A stretch of DNA of 64,000 nt. Origin: Triticum aestivum. Lineage: Eukaryota; Streptophyta; Magnoliopsida; Poales; Poaceae. Of the stretch, positions 1 through 12,054 are shown piece after piece. A program made the position numbers and the translations under genes. Below the pieces are notes generated by a model, which saw only the letters and a list, made by a program, of their open reading frames with translations, ran no database searches and was not told the DNA's origin. Numbering within the stretch: position 1 is the stretch's first letter; each line of letters opens with the position of its first letter. The DNA lies in the NCBI RefSeq assembly GCF_018294505.1, contig NC_057807.1, positions 172,709,498-172,773,497 on the forward strand, written 5' to 3'.

Positions 1-1424
1 TAAGACTACTACGTGGTCATGCTTGTCTGGGATAGCGTGTTCACATGTATGTAGCAGAACCAGCTCATGTTTTGGAGCTTGCTACCGTAGTTCATTTCCC
101 AAGAATCTCGCAACGTTATCTCATTGATTTGTGCTGCAAACTGTCATTTTTCCTTCTAGACTTGATGAGTCTAGAATATCCTGACACCAACCAGATCTGA
201 ATCTCAGGCTGATATGATGGTTGGAACGTCTCCCAAGAACTACAATATTGGTCTCTCTGTAACCTGGTAAAATGGACGTCGCGGCCAACACACCCAACCG
301 GAAGACCTATTATTGTAGTATCTTGTTTGAGGAAGTTCACCACCTCCCCATAAGGATCTCGTAGAACTTATTCCAGTAGTTGTTCCTTATGGATTGTTGT
401 GCTCCCGAAGTCTGACCTTTTACTTGATTTTCTAGATATGAAACCATATCTATGAATGGGTTACGCTAGCACATCAAGGAGAACATTAGAAACGGAGTTC
501 TAAATGTCTCTCGGTCGATCATCCAGGTTTTGTTCCTTGGCATCGCTAAGGTGAAATCTGAGAAGGTTATCCTCCTTTGCATCTGCATCGTCCATCGCTG
601 TTCATCATGGTAGTACATTGTGTTACCAGGATCCTTGACACGGATATTGGTAAAACCTTGATGAACATGGAAATGCTCAAGTTCTTGAGAGCACGCATAA
701 GCGCTAGGTGTTATCATCAGCACTAACTGGGATTGCTCTCAATTTCCTTGGTTATGCTATAACTTTTCAAACAGTGGACTCGCTCTCTACTGTTGAGCTT
801 CTCCCCAGTTACTAAAATCATCCCTTGTGTTGTTTTCAACAAGGTAATCCACATCATCCATTCTAATCTGGGTATGACATTCTACCGAACCCCTCCAAAT
901 GGTCGCTCGAGAATTGCCTTAGGCTGGTATAAAGAGTTTCAATGATCTCTGAATCAAAGGTAATTCTTTTGCCACTTAAGGGGATATTTCTACGAGTCAC
1001 CTTCCCTAAGGTGCATCGTTATGGTATCATGGCAACTCAATTCCTCGCTACATCGACAACCGTTCACCACCTTCTTAGGTGTGGAATATTGCCTACCTAG
1101 TGAACCTTTGTCATGTGTTTCACTCCATCCCTCTGGACGAATGCTTTGTGTCTCAGCTCGAGAGATGTTTCAGTGTCCCACTCCGTGAGTTGATCATGAG
1201 TTGTTCGACATTCGATAAGATCGATCCCTCTAGAGTTTTCCTTTCCCTTTCATTGTCATGTTAGCTGGAGTTCTCGGGGCAAGACATCAAGACAATGATG
1301 GTGATCGAGTCAACGTTCTTTGAAGTGCCACCTGGATCGTGAAGATTATGTTAGTTTGCGATCCCCCTTCATCTTACCCTATGCTTGAATCTCGGGACGA
1401 GATTCTTATTTAGTAGGGGTGAGC
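1..1424 (+). mobile_element. LARD-like element A, 3' internal region (non-coding)
   Basis: This is the end of the internal domain of a forward large-LTR element, cut by the window start. It contains no ORF with recognisable retroelement protein sequence. Its first ~1040 bases match, in reverse complement, the internal DNA at 13218-13865 of element B; for example the block around 960-1010 pairs with 13310-13380. It ends in a purine-rich tract directly before the LTR. A non-coding internal domain next to a 4.1-kb LTR fits the LARD class described in barley (Sukkula/Erika type). The family name is uncertain. Confidence 0.75.
1409..1424 (+). other. Polypurine tract of LARD element A
   Basis: A purine-rich run (core AGTAGGGGTGAGC) lies immediately before the LTR start TGTCACATCCC, where plus-strand DNA synthesis would be primed. 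Its position fixes the following LTR as the 3' LTR of a forward element. Confidence 0.65.
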
Positions 1425-4400
1425 TGTCACATCCCTAGTTCTGGTATGCACTAGGCTAGCCCTTCCATGTGAGCATCATGTTTAAATTCAAATGAAACTT
1501 GAATTGAGGAATTTTCAAAAGCCTCAGAAAACCTCTAAAAATAACCAACAATTAAATCTCATCAAATGAGTCCAGAAAATGATCCTGTTATTCTGTGAAA
1601 ATATTGGCGTGAGGTAAAATTCAAACCAATATTTTTAGAGTCACAGAAATAATTTATTTTGGGTCTTTGATTTAAATCAATAATATATTTGGGTTGGAAT
1701 TATTTCTGCTATATAAGAAATAATGTTCAAATATTTTGTAAGTTTGCATGTGACCTTGGACTAGCTCTCTGAGCTCACATAAAAATTTACAGAAATATTT
1801 AAAATGGATTAGTTTCCAAACTAAACCGAAACAAAATAACAGAAATAGAAAAACTAAAATAAAAGAGAGAGAGAGAACTTACCTGGCGCTCACCTGGCAG
1901 CCCAGCTGACCCAGCACTGTAACTGAGGCCCAGCCCACCAGGGCGAAGCGGTCACCTTCAACCTCTGCTAGTAGGCAGAGGCGTGTCACCGCGCGTGCAA
2001 TCGCCGTGGCCAGCTCCCTGCCTGCTTCCTCCACCCCGACTCCTCCAGATGCGCCACGGAGACGCCCAGCACCCCCTGCACCCCTCTCATCTCTCCCTGG
2101 ATCTTTCTCCCTCCTCTGCTCTCTCCCTACGATGCCACCGAACACGCCCACCGCCGCCGTTCGCCGTTGCCGCGACCACCGCCGTCGTTCGCCGTTGCCG
2201 CGACCACCGCCGTCCCGACGATGCCCCGAGCTGCTCCCGAGCTCCTGTGCCTCGTCACCAACCTCCTCACCGAGCCACGCGACTGGAAGACCCCTGAAGC
2301 GCCGCCCCGACCCCTTCTTCCTCCTCGGGTCACCGGAGATCGTCGCCGCCGATTCGTCGTCCATAAGGCCTTCCCGAGCTAGCTGACCCCCTCTCCGACC
2401 CCGCTGTGAGCTCCTCTTCCTCTCCCCCTAGCTCCCGTGCTCGTTTGGCCTCCGTAGCCGCCGTCTCCACCGCGCCCGAAAGCTCCCCGCCACCAGCCAT
2501 GGCACCGTCGTGGCTAGAGCCACAGTGGCTCGAAGCCAGGCTCACCGTTGCACTCAGCGCACCACCAGGAGTCCGTAGCGCCCACTAGCTCCCCCTGCCT
2601 TGCACCGTAGCGCCGAACCCGTCATTACCCGAGCTCCGGCCGCTGCCCCGAGCTCGACTCCGGCGAGCTCACTTCACCGCAGCCTCTCTCGCTTGCTCCA
2701 ATGGATGCGCGAGAGTGCCAGCTCTCTGTAGGTGGTCTCGGCCGCTAATTTGGTCGTCGGAGGGAAATATCCGAGCCTCTCCGCCGTCTCGGCCTCGCCG
2801 GCGGCTCAACGCCGGCAGGTTTGACCTGCTGACCAAGTTGACCCCGGGTGGGCCCAGTTTGAACCCTCTAGGTCAATGACAAATGGGACCCGCCTACTAA
2901 TTAAGTTAGGATTAGGACTAACTAAAAATTAGTTAGACTAATAACACTGACATGCGGGACCCACTGGTCAGTTTGACCTGGACCGCCCCGTTGACCTGCT
3001 GACGTGACAGTGACGTAGTGCTGACGCAGTTAATCATTTTCTGGATTTAATCTTTTTAGGAAATTCCAGAAAATAGTACAAACTTCTAAAATTCATAGAA
3101 ATTCAACCGTAACTCCAAATGAAATAAATTATATATGAAAAATGATCAGAAAAATCCAATATATCCATCCGTACCATTTTCATGCATGTTAGAACAACTT
3201 TTGTTCACTGTTTAGGTCAAATCAATTAAATGACATTTGAATAATCACATATGGAGTTTGAATTTGAATCTTGTATTCAAACCAACTTCATTTAATCTGT
3301 TGCTAGTTACATTAGCTCAAGTCACAGCATATTTCCATGTCATGATCATGCATCATATTGTGCATTGCATTGATTGTGTTCTTCCTTGTTTGCCGGTGTT
3401 TGTCCCCTCTCAATAGACGTGGTACCGACGATGAGTTCGATGACACCGATGAAGAACTATATTATCTTCAGAAGTGCCAGGCAAGCAAAACCCCCTTGTT
3501 CATTCCGATACAAACCCACTCTCTCGCTCTGCTCTCTTTTACTGTATTAGGACAACAACGATTCAACTGTTACATGCTGCGGTAGTTGAACCCCTTATCC
3601 TCATTGCCACAGTAAATAGATGAAACCCACTAGCATGAGTAGGAGTTGTTTGAGCCCTAACGTGCCTACTCATACATGCTTGTTTTTCATGCCTGCTACT
3701 GCTTAGAGTTGAGTCAGGTCTGATTCATCGGGGATGAATTGGAGGTGTGGGAACATGTCCTACTGTGTGTGAGCTAAGTGTGTGAACACGATTTGGTAAA
3801 GGTAGCGGTGAGAGGCCATGTAGGAGTACATGGTGGGTTGTCTCATTGCAGCCGTCCTCGGGAACTGAGTTCTCTGTTTGTGATCCATGAACAGTTACTA
3901 CCACACATTGGGTTCCGGTAACTCGACCCCTCTCGACTTATTAATCAACATGATCTCTGTCCAGGAGTTGCAACTACTTTCTGGTGTTTGTAGGTAGTGT
4001 TAGTAGTCTACCAGGTGGCACCCGGTACAGGTGGGCTTGGGACAGACTAGGCACAGTGGCACGGTGTACCAAGTGGCACCCGGATGGTGGGCTTGGGAAC
4101 CCTGCTCACATCGTTTGGGGCCGTGAGCGACACCCCGGCCGGATCTCCTTGCGGATGGAACCCGAATAGGCGATAAACCTAGACTAGAGACTTGTGTGGT
4201 TAGTCAGGTCATGGCCGACACCCTCGCTGGGCTTCCGCTTGAAGGTTTCCGAGTACATGTCGTGTAAACGGCGGTAAGTGGTGAGAGCGTGTGTGAAGAA
4301 GTACACTCCTGCAGGGTTAATATGATTTATTCGAATAGCCGTGTCCGCGGTAAAGGACTTCTGGGTTGCCTGTACAGTTCATAGACAAGTGAAAGTGGAT

Positions 4401-5532
4401 ACTCTAAAATGCGCAAGATAAGTGTGAGTGCTATGGATGGCGTTCTCGTAGGGAGACGGGAGCGGATCCATAGTGGTGTATTGATATGGTGAATATGTGG
4501 ACTCGTGTGCGCCAGCTCAAAAGAGTTACTTGCAGTCGTAGTTCAGGTTAGCCACCAAGTCAAAGCTGGCTTGCTGCAGTTAAACTCCACCACCCCCTTT
4601 GTTGATAATGATGCATATGGAGTTAGTTCTGATGTAAGTCTTGCTGGGTACATTTGTACTCACGTTTGTCTATTTTACGTTTTTGCAGAGAGACTTCAGT
4701 CTCGCTAGTAGTTCCGCGTGGACTTTGACGTTTAGCTTGTTACCTCAGCTACGATCTTGTGCCCTCGGCGGGATCTGGTAGATAGTTAGGCTTCTCAGCC
4801 TTTTTCATTGTAGTTATCTATACTCAGACATGTTAAGCTTCCGCTTGTGCTTTGACTTGTATGCTCTGAATGTTGGGTCATGAGACCCGTGTTCGTAATA
4901 TCTCGCTCCTCGGAGCCTAATGAATACGTACTTGAGTTGTAGAGTCATGTTGTGATCCCATGTTGTATTTGCACATATCGAGCATATTGTGTGTATGTTA
5001 TTGAAATGCTTGGTATGTGTGGGATCTGACTATCTAGTTGTTTATCCTTAGTAGCCTCTCTTACCGGGAAATGTCTCCTAGTGCTTCCACTGAGCCATGG
5101 TAGCTTGCTACTGCTCTGGAACACTTAGGCTGGCCGGCATGTGTCCTTCTTCGTTCCTGTGTCTGTCCCTTCAGGGAAATGTCACGCGATGAATACCAGA
5201 GTCCTGTTAGCCCGCTACAGCCCGATTCACCGGAGTCCTGCTAGCCCAGTGCTACAGCCTGGATTCACTCGCTGATGACCGACACATTCGATGCTGGGTC
5301 ATGGATGCCTGTCCCTGTAAGTTTGTGCCACTTTGGGTTTACGACTAGCCATGTCAGCCCGGGCTCCTTATCATATGGATGCTAGCGACACTATCATATA
5401 CGTGTGCCAAAAGGTGCAAACAGTCCCGGGCAAAGGTAAGGCGACACCCGTGGGGATACCGTGCGTGAGGCCGCAAAGTGATATGAGGTGTTACATGCTA
5501 GATCGATGTGGCATTGAGTCGCGGTCCTGACA
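1425..5532 (+). repeat. 4.1-kb LTR of LARD-like element A (3' LTR)
   Basis: The LTR begins TGTCACATCCC and ends GGTCCTGACA, giving TG...CA termini and 4108 bp. A second full copy lies in reverse at 16334-20422 and a truncated copy at ~22966-25470. It contains a short GA microsatellite near 1863-1876, then a GC-rich island (about 1980-2830) with many overlapping chance ORFs on both strands, then AT-rich DNA. No protein can be recognised in it. The right edge abuts Athila 3' internal DNA at 5533, so the element was inserted there. The target-site duplication cannot be checked because the left LTR is outside the window. Confidence 0.85.
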
Positions 5533-6034
5533 CAGAAACTTTGTGCGCACGAATATAATTTTTTTAAATCACAGGAACGTGCTTTTGCGTTGATTCTTTT
5601 TGCTGATGTTCAATAAAATTTTTTTCCAGGACTTCCTATTTTGGTAGAATTTTTAGAGTTCCATAAGTTTGCATTAGTTACAGATTTCTACAGACTGTTC
5701 TGTTTTTGACAGATTCTGTTTTAAGTGTGTTGTTTGCTTATTTTGACGAATCTATGACTAGTAAAATAGTTTATAATCCATAGAGAAGTTGGAATACAGT
5801 AGGTTTAACACAAATATAAATAAATAATGAGTTCATTACAGTACCTTAAGTAGTCTTTTGTTTTCTTTCTCTAACGGAGCTCATGAGATTTCTGTTGAGT
5901 TTTGTGTTGTGAAGTTTTCAAGTTTTGGGTGAATTCTTTTGATGGATTATGGAACAAGGAGTGGCAAGAGCCTAAGCTTGGGGATTCCCATGGCACCCCC
6001 AAGATAATCCATGGACACCAAAAAGTCAAAGCTT

Positions 6035-6058
6035 GGGGATGCCCCGGAAGGCATCCCC
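6035..6058 (+). other. Hairpin overlapping an internal PPT-like motif
   Basis: A perfect 9-bp inverted repeat, GGGGATGCC (6035-6043) and GGCATCCCC (6050-6058) with a 6-base loop, follows AAGCTT. The same left arm forms the true PPT at 8148-8162. Equivalent hairpins occur in the other Athila copies (62308-62330; decayed at about 12774-12800). Confidence 0.6.
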
Positions 6059-6243
6059 TCTTTCGTCCACTTCCATCGGTAATTTACTTGGAGCTATATT
6101 TTTATTCACCACATGATATGTGTTTTGCTTGGAGCGTCTTGTATTATTTGCGTCTTTGCTTGTTAGTTTACCACAATCATCCTTGCTGTACACACCTTTT
6201 GAGAGATCCATACATGAATTGGAATTTGTTAGAATACTCTATG

Positions 6244-6350
6244 TGCTTCACTTATATCTTTTGAGCTTGATAGTTTTGCTCATAGTGCTTCACTTATATC
6301 TTTTGAGCATGATAATTTTTGCTCTAGTGCTTCACTTATATCTTTTAGAG
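6244..6350 (+). repeat. 42-bp degenerate tandem repeat in Athila 3' region
   Basis: TGCTTCACTTATATCTTTT recurs at 6244, 6286 and 6328 with an exact 42-base spacing. The array is kept in the second copy (about 12985-13091) and in looser form in the right-hand element (about 62475-62690). Confidence 0.75.
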
Positions 6351-8147
6351 CACGGTGGTGGATTTGTTTTAAAGAAACTATTGATCTCTCATGCTTCACT
6401 TAGATTATTTTGAGAGTCGTTAATAGCATGGTAATTCGCTTAATGTTAATATACTTGGTGCTCAAGATATGTGAAATTTTCTTTTGAGTGCGTTGAATAC
6501 TAAGATAAGTTTGATGCTTGATAATTGTTTTGAGATATAAAGATGGTGATATTAGAGTCTTGCTAGTTAAGTAGTTGTGAATTCAAAGAATACTCGTGTT
6601 GAAGTTTGTGATTCCCGTAGCATGCACGTATGGTGAACCGTTATGTGATGAACTCGGAGCATGATTTATTTATTGATTGTCTTTCTTATGAGTGGCGGTC
6701 GGGGATGGCTGATGGTCTTTTCGTACCAGTCTATCCCCCTAGGAGCATGCACGTAATACTTTGCTTTGATAACTTCTAGATTTTTGCAACAAGTATATGA
6801 GTTCTTTATGACTAATGTTGAGTCCATGGATTATACGCACTTTTTCCCATCCTTCCACCTTTGCTAGCCTCTCTAATACCGCGCACTTTTCGCCGGTATC
6901 ATACACCCACCATATATCTTCCTCAAAACAGCCACCATATCTACCTATCATGGCATTTTCATAGCCATTCCGAGATATATTGCCATGCAACTTTCGACCA
7001 TTCCGTTTATTATGACACGCTCCATCATTGTCATATTGCTAGCATGATCACGTAGTTGACATCGTATTTGTGGCAAGGCCACCATTCATAATTCTTCCAT
7101 ACATGTCACTCATGATTCATTGCATATCCCGGTACACCGCCGGAGGCATTCATATAGAGTCATACTTTGTTCTAAGTATTGAGTTGTAATTGTTGAGTTG
7201 TAAGAAAAATAAAAGCGTGATGATCATCATTATTAGAGCATTGTCCCAAGTGAGGAAAGGATGATGGAGACTATGATTCCTCCATAAGTCGGGATGAGAC
7301 TCCGGAGGAAAAATAAAAAAAAGAGGCAAAAAAAAGAGAAAGGCCCAAATAAAAAAATGAGAGAAAAAGAGAGAAGGGACAATGCTACTATCCTTTTACC
7401 ACACTTGTGCTTCAAAGTAGCACCAAGATATTCATGATAGAGAGTCTCTCATTTTGTCACTTTCATATACTAGTGGGAATTTTTCATTATAGAACTTGGC
7501 TTGTATATTCCAATGATGGGCTTCCTGAAAATGCCCTAGGTCTTCGTGAGCAAGCAAGTTGGATGCACACCCACTTAGTTTCTTTTGTAGAGCTTTCATA
7601 TACTTATAGCTCTAAGTGCATCCGTTGCATGGCAATCCCTACTCACTCACATTGATATCTATTGATGGGCATCTCCATAGCCCTTTGATACGCCTAGTTG
7701 ATGTGAGACTATCTTCCCTCCTTTTTGTCTTCTCCAAAACCACCATTCTATTCCACATAGTGCTATATCCATGGCTCACGCTCATGTATTGCGTGAAGAT
7801 TGAAAAGGTTTTGAGAATGTCATAAGTGTGAAACAATTGCTTGGCTTGTCATCGGGGTTGTGCATGATTTAAATATTTTGTGTGGGGAAGATGGAGCATA
7901 GCCAGACTATATGATTTTGTAGGGATAACTTTCTTTGGCCATGTTATTTTGAGAAGACATGATTGCTTTGATTAGTATGCTTGAAGTATTATTATTTTTT
8001 ATGTCAATATGAACATTTGTCTTGAATCTTTCGGATCTGAATATTCATATCACAATTAAGAAGATTTACATTGAAATTATGCCAAAGTATCACTCCGCAT
8101 CAAAAATTCTTTTTTATCATTTACCAACTCGAGGACGAGTAGGAATT

Positions 8148-8162
8148 AAGCTTGGGGATGCC
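8148..8162 (+). other. Polypurine tract before the Athila LTR
   Basis: AAGCTTGGGGATGCC lies directly before the LTR start TGATACG. It shows that DNA to the left is the 3' end of an Athila-type element. Confidence 0.75.
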
Positions 8163-9745
8163 TGATACGTCTCCAACGTATGTATAATTTCTGATTGCTC
8201 CATGCTACTTTATCTACTATTTTGGACTATATTGGGCTTTATTTTCCATTTTTATATTATTTTTGGGACTAACCTATTAACCGGAGGCCTAGCCCAGAAT
8301 TGCTGTTTTTTGCCTATTTCAGTGTTTCGAAGAAACAGAATATCAAACGGAGGCCAAACGGAATGAAATCTTCGGGAACGTGATTTTCTCACAGAACGTG
8401 ATCCAGGAGACTTGGACCCTACTCCAAGAAGTGCCAGAGGCAGTCACGAGGATGGAGGGCGCGCCCCCCTGGGCGCGCGCCCCTACCTCGTGGGCCCCCT
8501 GTTGCTCCACCGACGTACTCCTTCCTCCTATATATACCTACGTATCCCCGAACGATCAGAACAGGAGCCAAAAACCTAATTCCACCGCCGCAACCTTCTG
8601 TATCGACGAGATCCCATCTTGGGGCCTGTTCCGGAGCTCCGCCGGAGGGGGCATCCACCATGGAGGGCTTCTACATCAACACCATAGCCCCTCCGATGAA
8701 GTGTGAGTAGTTTACTTCAGACCTTCAGGTCCATAGCTAGTAGCTAGATGACTTCTTCTCTCTTTTTGGATCTCAATACAATGTTCTCCCCCTCTCTTGT
8801 GGAGATCTATTCGATGTAATCTTCTTTTTGCGGTGTGTTTGTTGAGACCGATGAATTGTGGGTTTATGATCCTGTATTATCTATGGAAAATATTTGATTC
8901 TTCTCTGAATTCTTTTATGTATGATTGAGTTATCTTTGCAGGTCTCTTCGAATTATCCTTTTTGGTTTGGTCAACTAGATTCGTAGTTCTTGCAATGGGA
9001 GAAGTGCTTAGCTTTGGGTTCAATCTTGCGGTGTCCTTACCCATTGACAAAAAGGGTTGCAAGGCACGTATTCTATTGTTGCCATCGAGGATAAGAAGAT
9101 GGGGTTTTTATCATATTTCATGAATTTATCCCTCTACATCATGTCATCTTGCTTAAGGCGTTACCCTGTTTTTAATTTAATACTCTAGATGCATGCTGGA
9201 TAGCGGTCGATGAGTGGAGTAATAGTAGTAGATGCAGAATCGTTTCGATCTACTTGTCTCGGACATGATGCCTATATACATGATCATTGCCTAGATATGC
9301 TCATAAGTATGCTCAATTCTGTCAATTGCTCAACAATAATTTGTTCACCCACCATAGAATATCTATGCTCTTGAGAGAAGCCACTAGTGAAACCAATGGC
9401 CCCCGGGCCTATTCTCATCATATCAATCTCTATCGCTTTATTTAATTGCTTTGTTTTTACTTTGCCTTTTACTTTTTACTTTGCATCTATCTATCAAAAA
9501 TACCAAAAATATTATTTATCATCTCTATCAGATCTCATTCTCGTAAGTGACTGTGAAGGGATTGACAACCCCTAATCGCGTTGGTTGCGAGTAGCTATCG
9601 TTTTGTGTAGGTACAAGGGACTTGTGCGTGGTCTCCTACTGGATTGATACCTTGGTTCTCAAAAACTGAGGGAAATACTTACGCTACTTTGCTGCATCAT
9701 CCTCTCCTCTTCGGGGAAATCCAACGCAGTGCTCAAGAGGTAGCA
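8163..9745 (+). repeat. Athila-type (Sabrina/WHAM-like) LTR shared by two internal regions
   Basis: The LTR starts TGATACGTCTCC and ends GGTAGCA (1583 bp). It matches the solo LTR at 28991-30560 across its length and is related to LTRs at 46750 and 58435. A TATA box lies at 8529-8536. A PPT abuts its left edge and a PBS lies just right of it, so it serves as 3' LTR for the left DNA and 5' LTR for the right DNA. This order is expected of tandem elements formed by recombination. Confidence 0.85.
8529..8536 (+). promoter_or_regulatory. TATA box in the Athila LTR
   Basis: TATATATA follows a CT-rich stretch within the LTR and precedes the GC-rich leader. Position and context are those of the LTR promoter driving genomic RNA. 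The equivalent in the solo LTR is at about 29357-29363. Confidence 0.55.
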
Positions 9746-9756
9746 AGAAGAATTTC

Positions 9757-9774
9757 TAGCGCCATTGCCGGGGA
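9757..9774 (+). other. Primer binding site, tRNA-Asp type
   Basis: TAGCGCCATTGCCGGGGA lies 11 bases after the LTR end. Athila-lineage elements commonly use a tRNA-Asp type PBS (TGGCGCCGTTGCCGGGGA), from which this differs at two positions. The better conserved version is at 59984-60001. Confidence 0.8.
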
Positions 9775-9984
9775 GGCTCACGCAAGCAAGTGAACTATAC
9801 CAAGTACCCATCACAATCCCTATCTCTCGCATTACATTATTTGCCATTTGCCTCTCGTTTTCCTCTCCCCCACTTCACCCTTGCCATTTTATTCGCCCTC
9901 TCTTTTCCAATCTCCTCCTCTCTTTCCCGTTTGGCTTTTTCCCATTGCCTTTCTGTTTGCTTGTGTGTTGGATTACTTGTTGCC

Positions 9985-12054
9985 ATGGCGCAAGATAATA
10001 CCAAATTGTGTGACTTCTCGAATACGAATAATAATGATTTCCTTAGTACACCGATTGCTCCTCTTAATAATGATGAGTCTTGTGAAATCAATACCGCTTT
10101 GCTGAATCTTGTTATGAAAGATCAATTCGCCGGCCTTCCTAGTGAAGATGCCGCTACTCATCTAAATAATTTTGTTGATTTGTGTGATATGCAAAAGAAG
10201 AAAGATATGGATAACAATATTGTCAAATTGAAGTTATTTCCGTTTTCACTTAGAGATCGTGCTAAAGTTTGGTTTTCGTCTTTGCCTAAAAATAGTATTG
10301 ATTCTTGGAACAAGTGCAAAGATGCTTTTATCTCTAAGTATTTTCCTCCCGCTAAGATCATCACTCTTAGGAACGATATCATGAATTTTGAACAACTTGA
10401 TCATGAGCATGTTGCCAAATCTTGGGAAAGAATGAAATTAATGCTTCGCAATTGCCCTACTCATGGTTTGAATTTATGGATGATCATACAAAAATTTTAT
10501 GCCAGATTGAATTTTGCTTCAAGAAATCTTTTAGATTCGGCCGCGGGAGGAACTTTTATGGAAATTACGTTAGGAGATGCTACCAAATTGCTTGATAATA
10601 TTATGGATAATTATTCTCAATGGCACACCGAAAGATCTTCTAGTAAAAAAATGCATGCTATAGAAGAAATCAATGTTTTGAGTTAAAAGATGGATGAAGT
10701 TATGAAGATGTTTGCTCCTAAAAATACTCCTCTTGATCCAAATGATATGCCTTTATCTACTTTACTTGAGAATAATAATGAATCTATGGATGTGAATTTT
10801 GTTGTTAGGAATAGTTTTGGAAAAAATGCGTATAGAGAGAATTTTAATCCTAGGCCTTATCCTAGTAATCCTTCTAATAATTATGGAAATTCCTACTCTT
10901 ATGGAAATTTTAACAAGATGCCCTCTGAATTTGAGAGTAGTGTTAAAGAGTTTATGAATTCACAAAAGAATTTTAATGCTTTGCTTGAAGAGAAATTGCT
11001 TACATTTGATGATTTGGCTAGGAACGTTGATAAAATTTCTCTTGAAATCGATTCTTTAAAGCTTAGATCTATTCCTCTTAAGCATGATATCAATGAGTCT
11101 CTCAAAGCCATGAGAATTTCCATTGATGAGTGCAAAGAAAGAACCGCTAGGATGCGTGCTTCCAAAGATGCCTTTATTAAAGTGTGTTCTTCCAATTCCT
11201 ATGAAAATCAAGATGAAGATCTAAAAGTTATTGATGTGTCCCCTATCAAATCCTTGTTTTGCAATATGAATCCTGATGAAACTGAATATGATCTTCCTTT
11301 ACCTAGAAGGCGTTCTAAGAATTCAGAGTTTCTAGATCTTGATGATGAATTTGATGAAAGTGGGACTGAAAGAAATACAAACTTAGTTGTTGCTAAACCC
11401 ACTATTTTAGATCTCAAGGAATTTAATTATGAAAATTGCTCTTTGATTGGTTGTACTTCCTTGTTGGAATCCGTGCTAGATTCTCCTCATGCTTATAGTC
11501 AAAATAAGGCCTTTACCGAACACATTGTTGATGCCTAGATGCAATCTTATGAAGAAAAACTTGAGTTGAAAGTTTCTGTCCCTAGAAAACTCTATGATGA
11601 GTGGGAACCTACTATTAAAATTAAAATTAAAGATTATGAGTTTCATGCTTTGTGTGATTTGGGTGCTAGTGTCTCTACTATTCCCAAAGCTTTGTGTGAT
11701 TTGCTAGATTTCCGTGATTTTGATGATTGCTCTCTAAACTTGCATCTTGCGGATTCCACTATTAAAAAACCTATGGGAAGAATTAATGATGTTCTTATTG
11801 TTGAAAATAGGAATTATGTGCCCATAGATTTTGTCGTTCTTGATATAGATTGCAATCCTTCATGTCCTATTATTCTTGGTAGACCTTTCCTTAGAACGAT
11901 TGGTGCAATTATTGATATGAAGGAAGGGAATATTAGATTCCAATTTCCCTTAAAGAAGGGCATGGAACACTTCCCTAGAAAGAAAATAAAATTACCATAT
12001 GAATCTATCATGAGAGCCACTTATGGATTGCCTACCAAAGATGGCAATACCTAG
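9985..12054 (+). pseudogene. gag-pro: Athila-type gag-protease ORF with two in-frame stops
   Basis: One reading frame runs from ATG 9985 to 12054, interrupted by TAA at 10684-10686 and TAG at 11536-11538. The first part (to about residue 233) has the retrotransposon gag fold, with a WFSSLP motif and a following F-x3-F stretch. The middle is a charged linker. The last part holds an aspartic protease core, CDLGASVSTIP, and the downstream ILGRPFL flap-side motif typical of plant Gypsy proteases. Reverse transcriptase, RNase H and integrase are absent: the 3' non-coding region starts right after 12054, so the element was non-autonomous or internally deleted. Both stops fit single C-to-T type transitions. 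An in-frame upstream start at 9790 is possible, but 9985 (GCCATGGCG) has the better context. Confidence 0.85.

Larger units (their letters stand above)
5533..8162 (+). mobile_element. Athila-type Gypsy 3' internal region, copy 1
   Basis: Non-coding DNA upstream of an Athila-type LTR. The part 5533-6480 is a close copy of 12283-13217, and the whole stretch is related to 61448-64000. It holds a 42-bp repeat (6244-6350), two AAGCTTGGGGAT motifs, a perfect hairpin at 6035-6058, A/G-rich low-complexity DNA near 7300-7380, and a terminal PPT. No gag or pol coding is present. Its left part is cut by LARD A. Short ORFs here are chance. Confidence 0.8.

Noticed and set aside
1879..2588. Overlapping ORFs of 60-160 codons on both strands in the LARD LTR
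   Set aside because: They lie in a GC-rich island, are Arg/Pro/Ser-rich in several frames at once, and are not conserved in the other two LTR copies.
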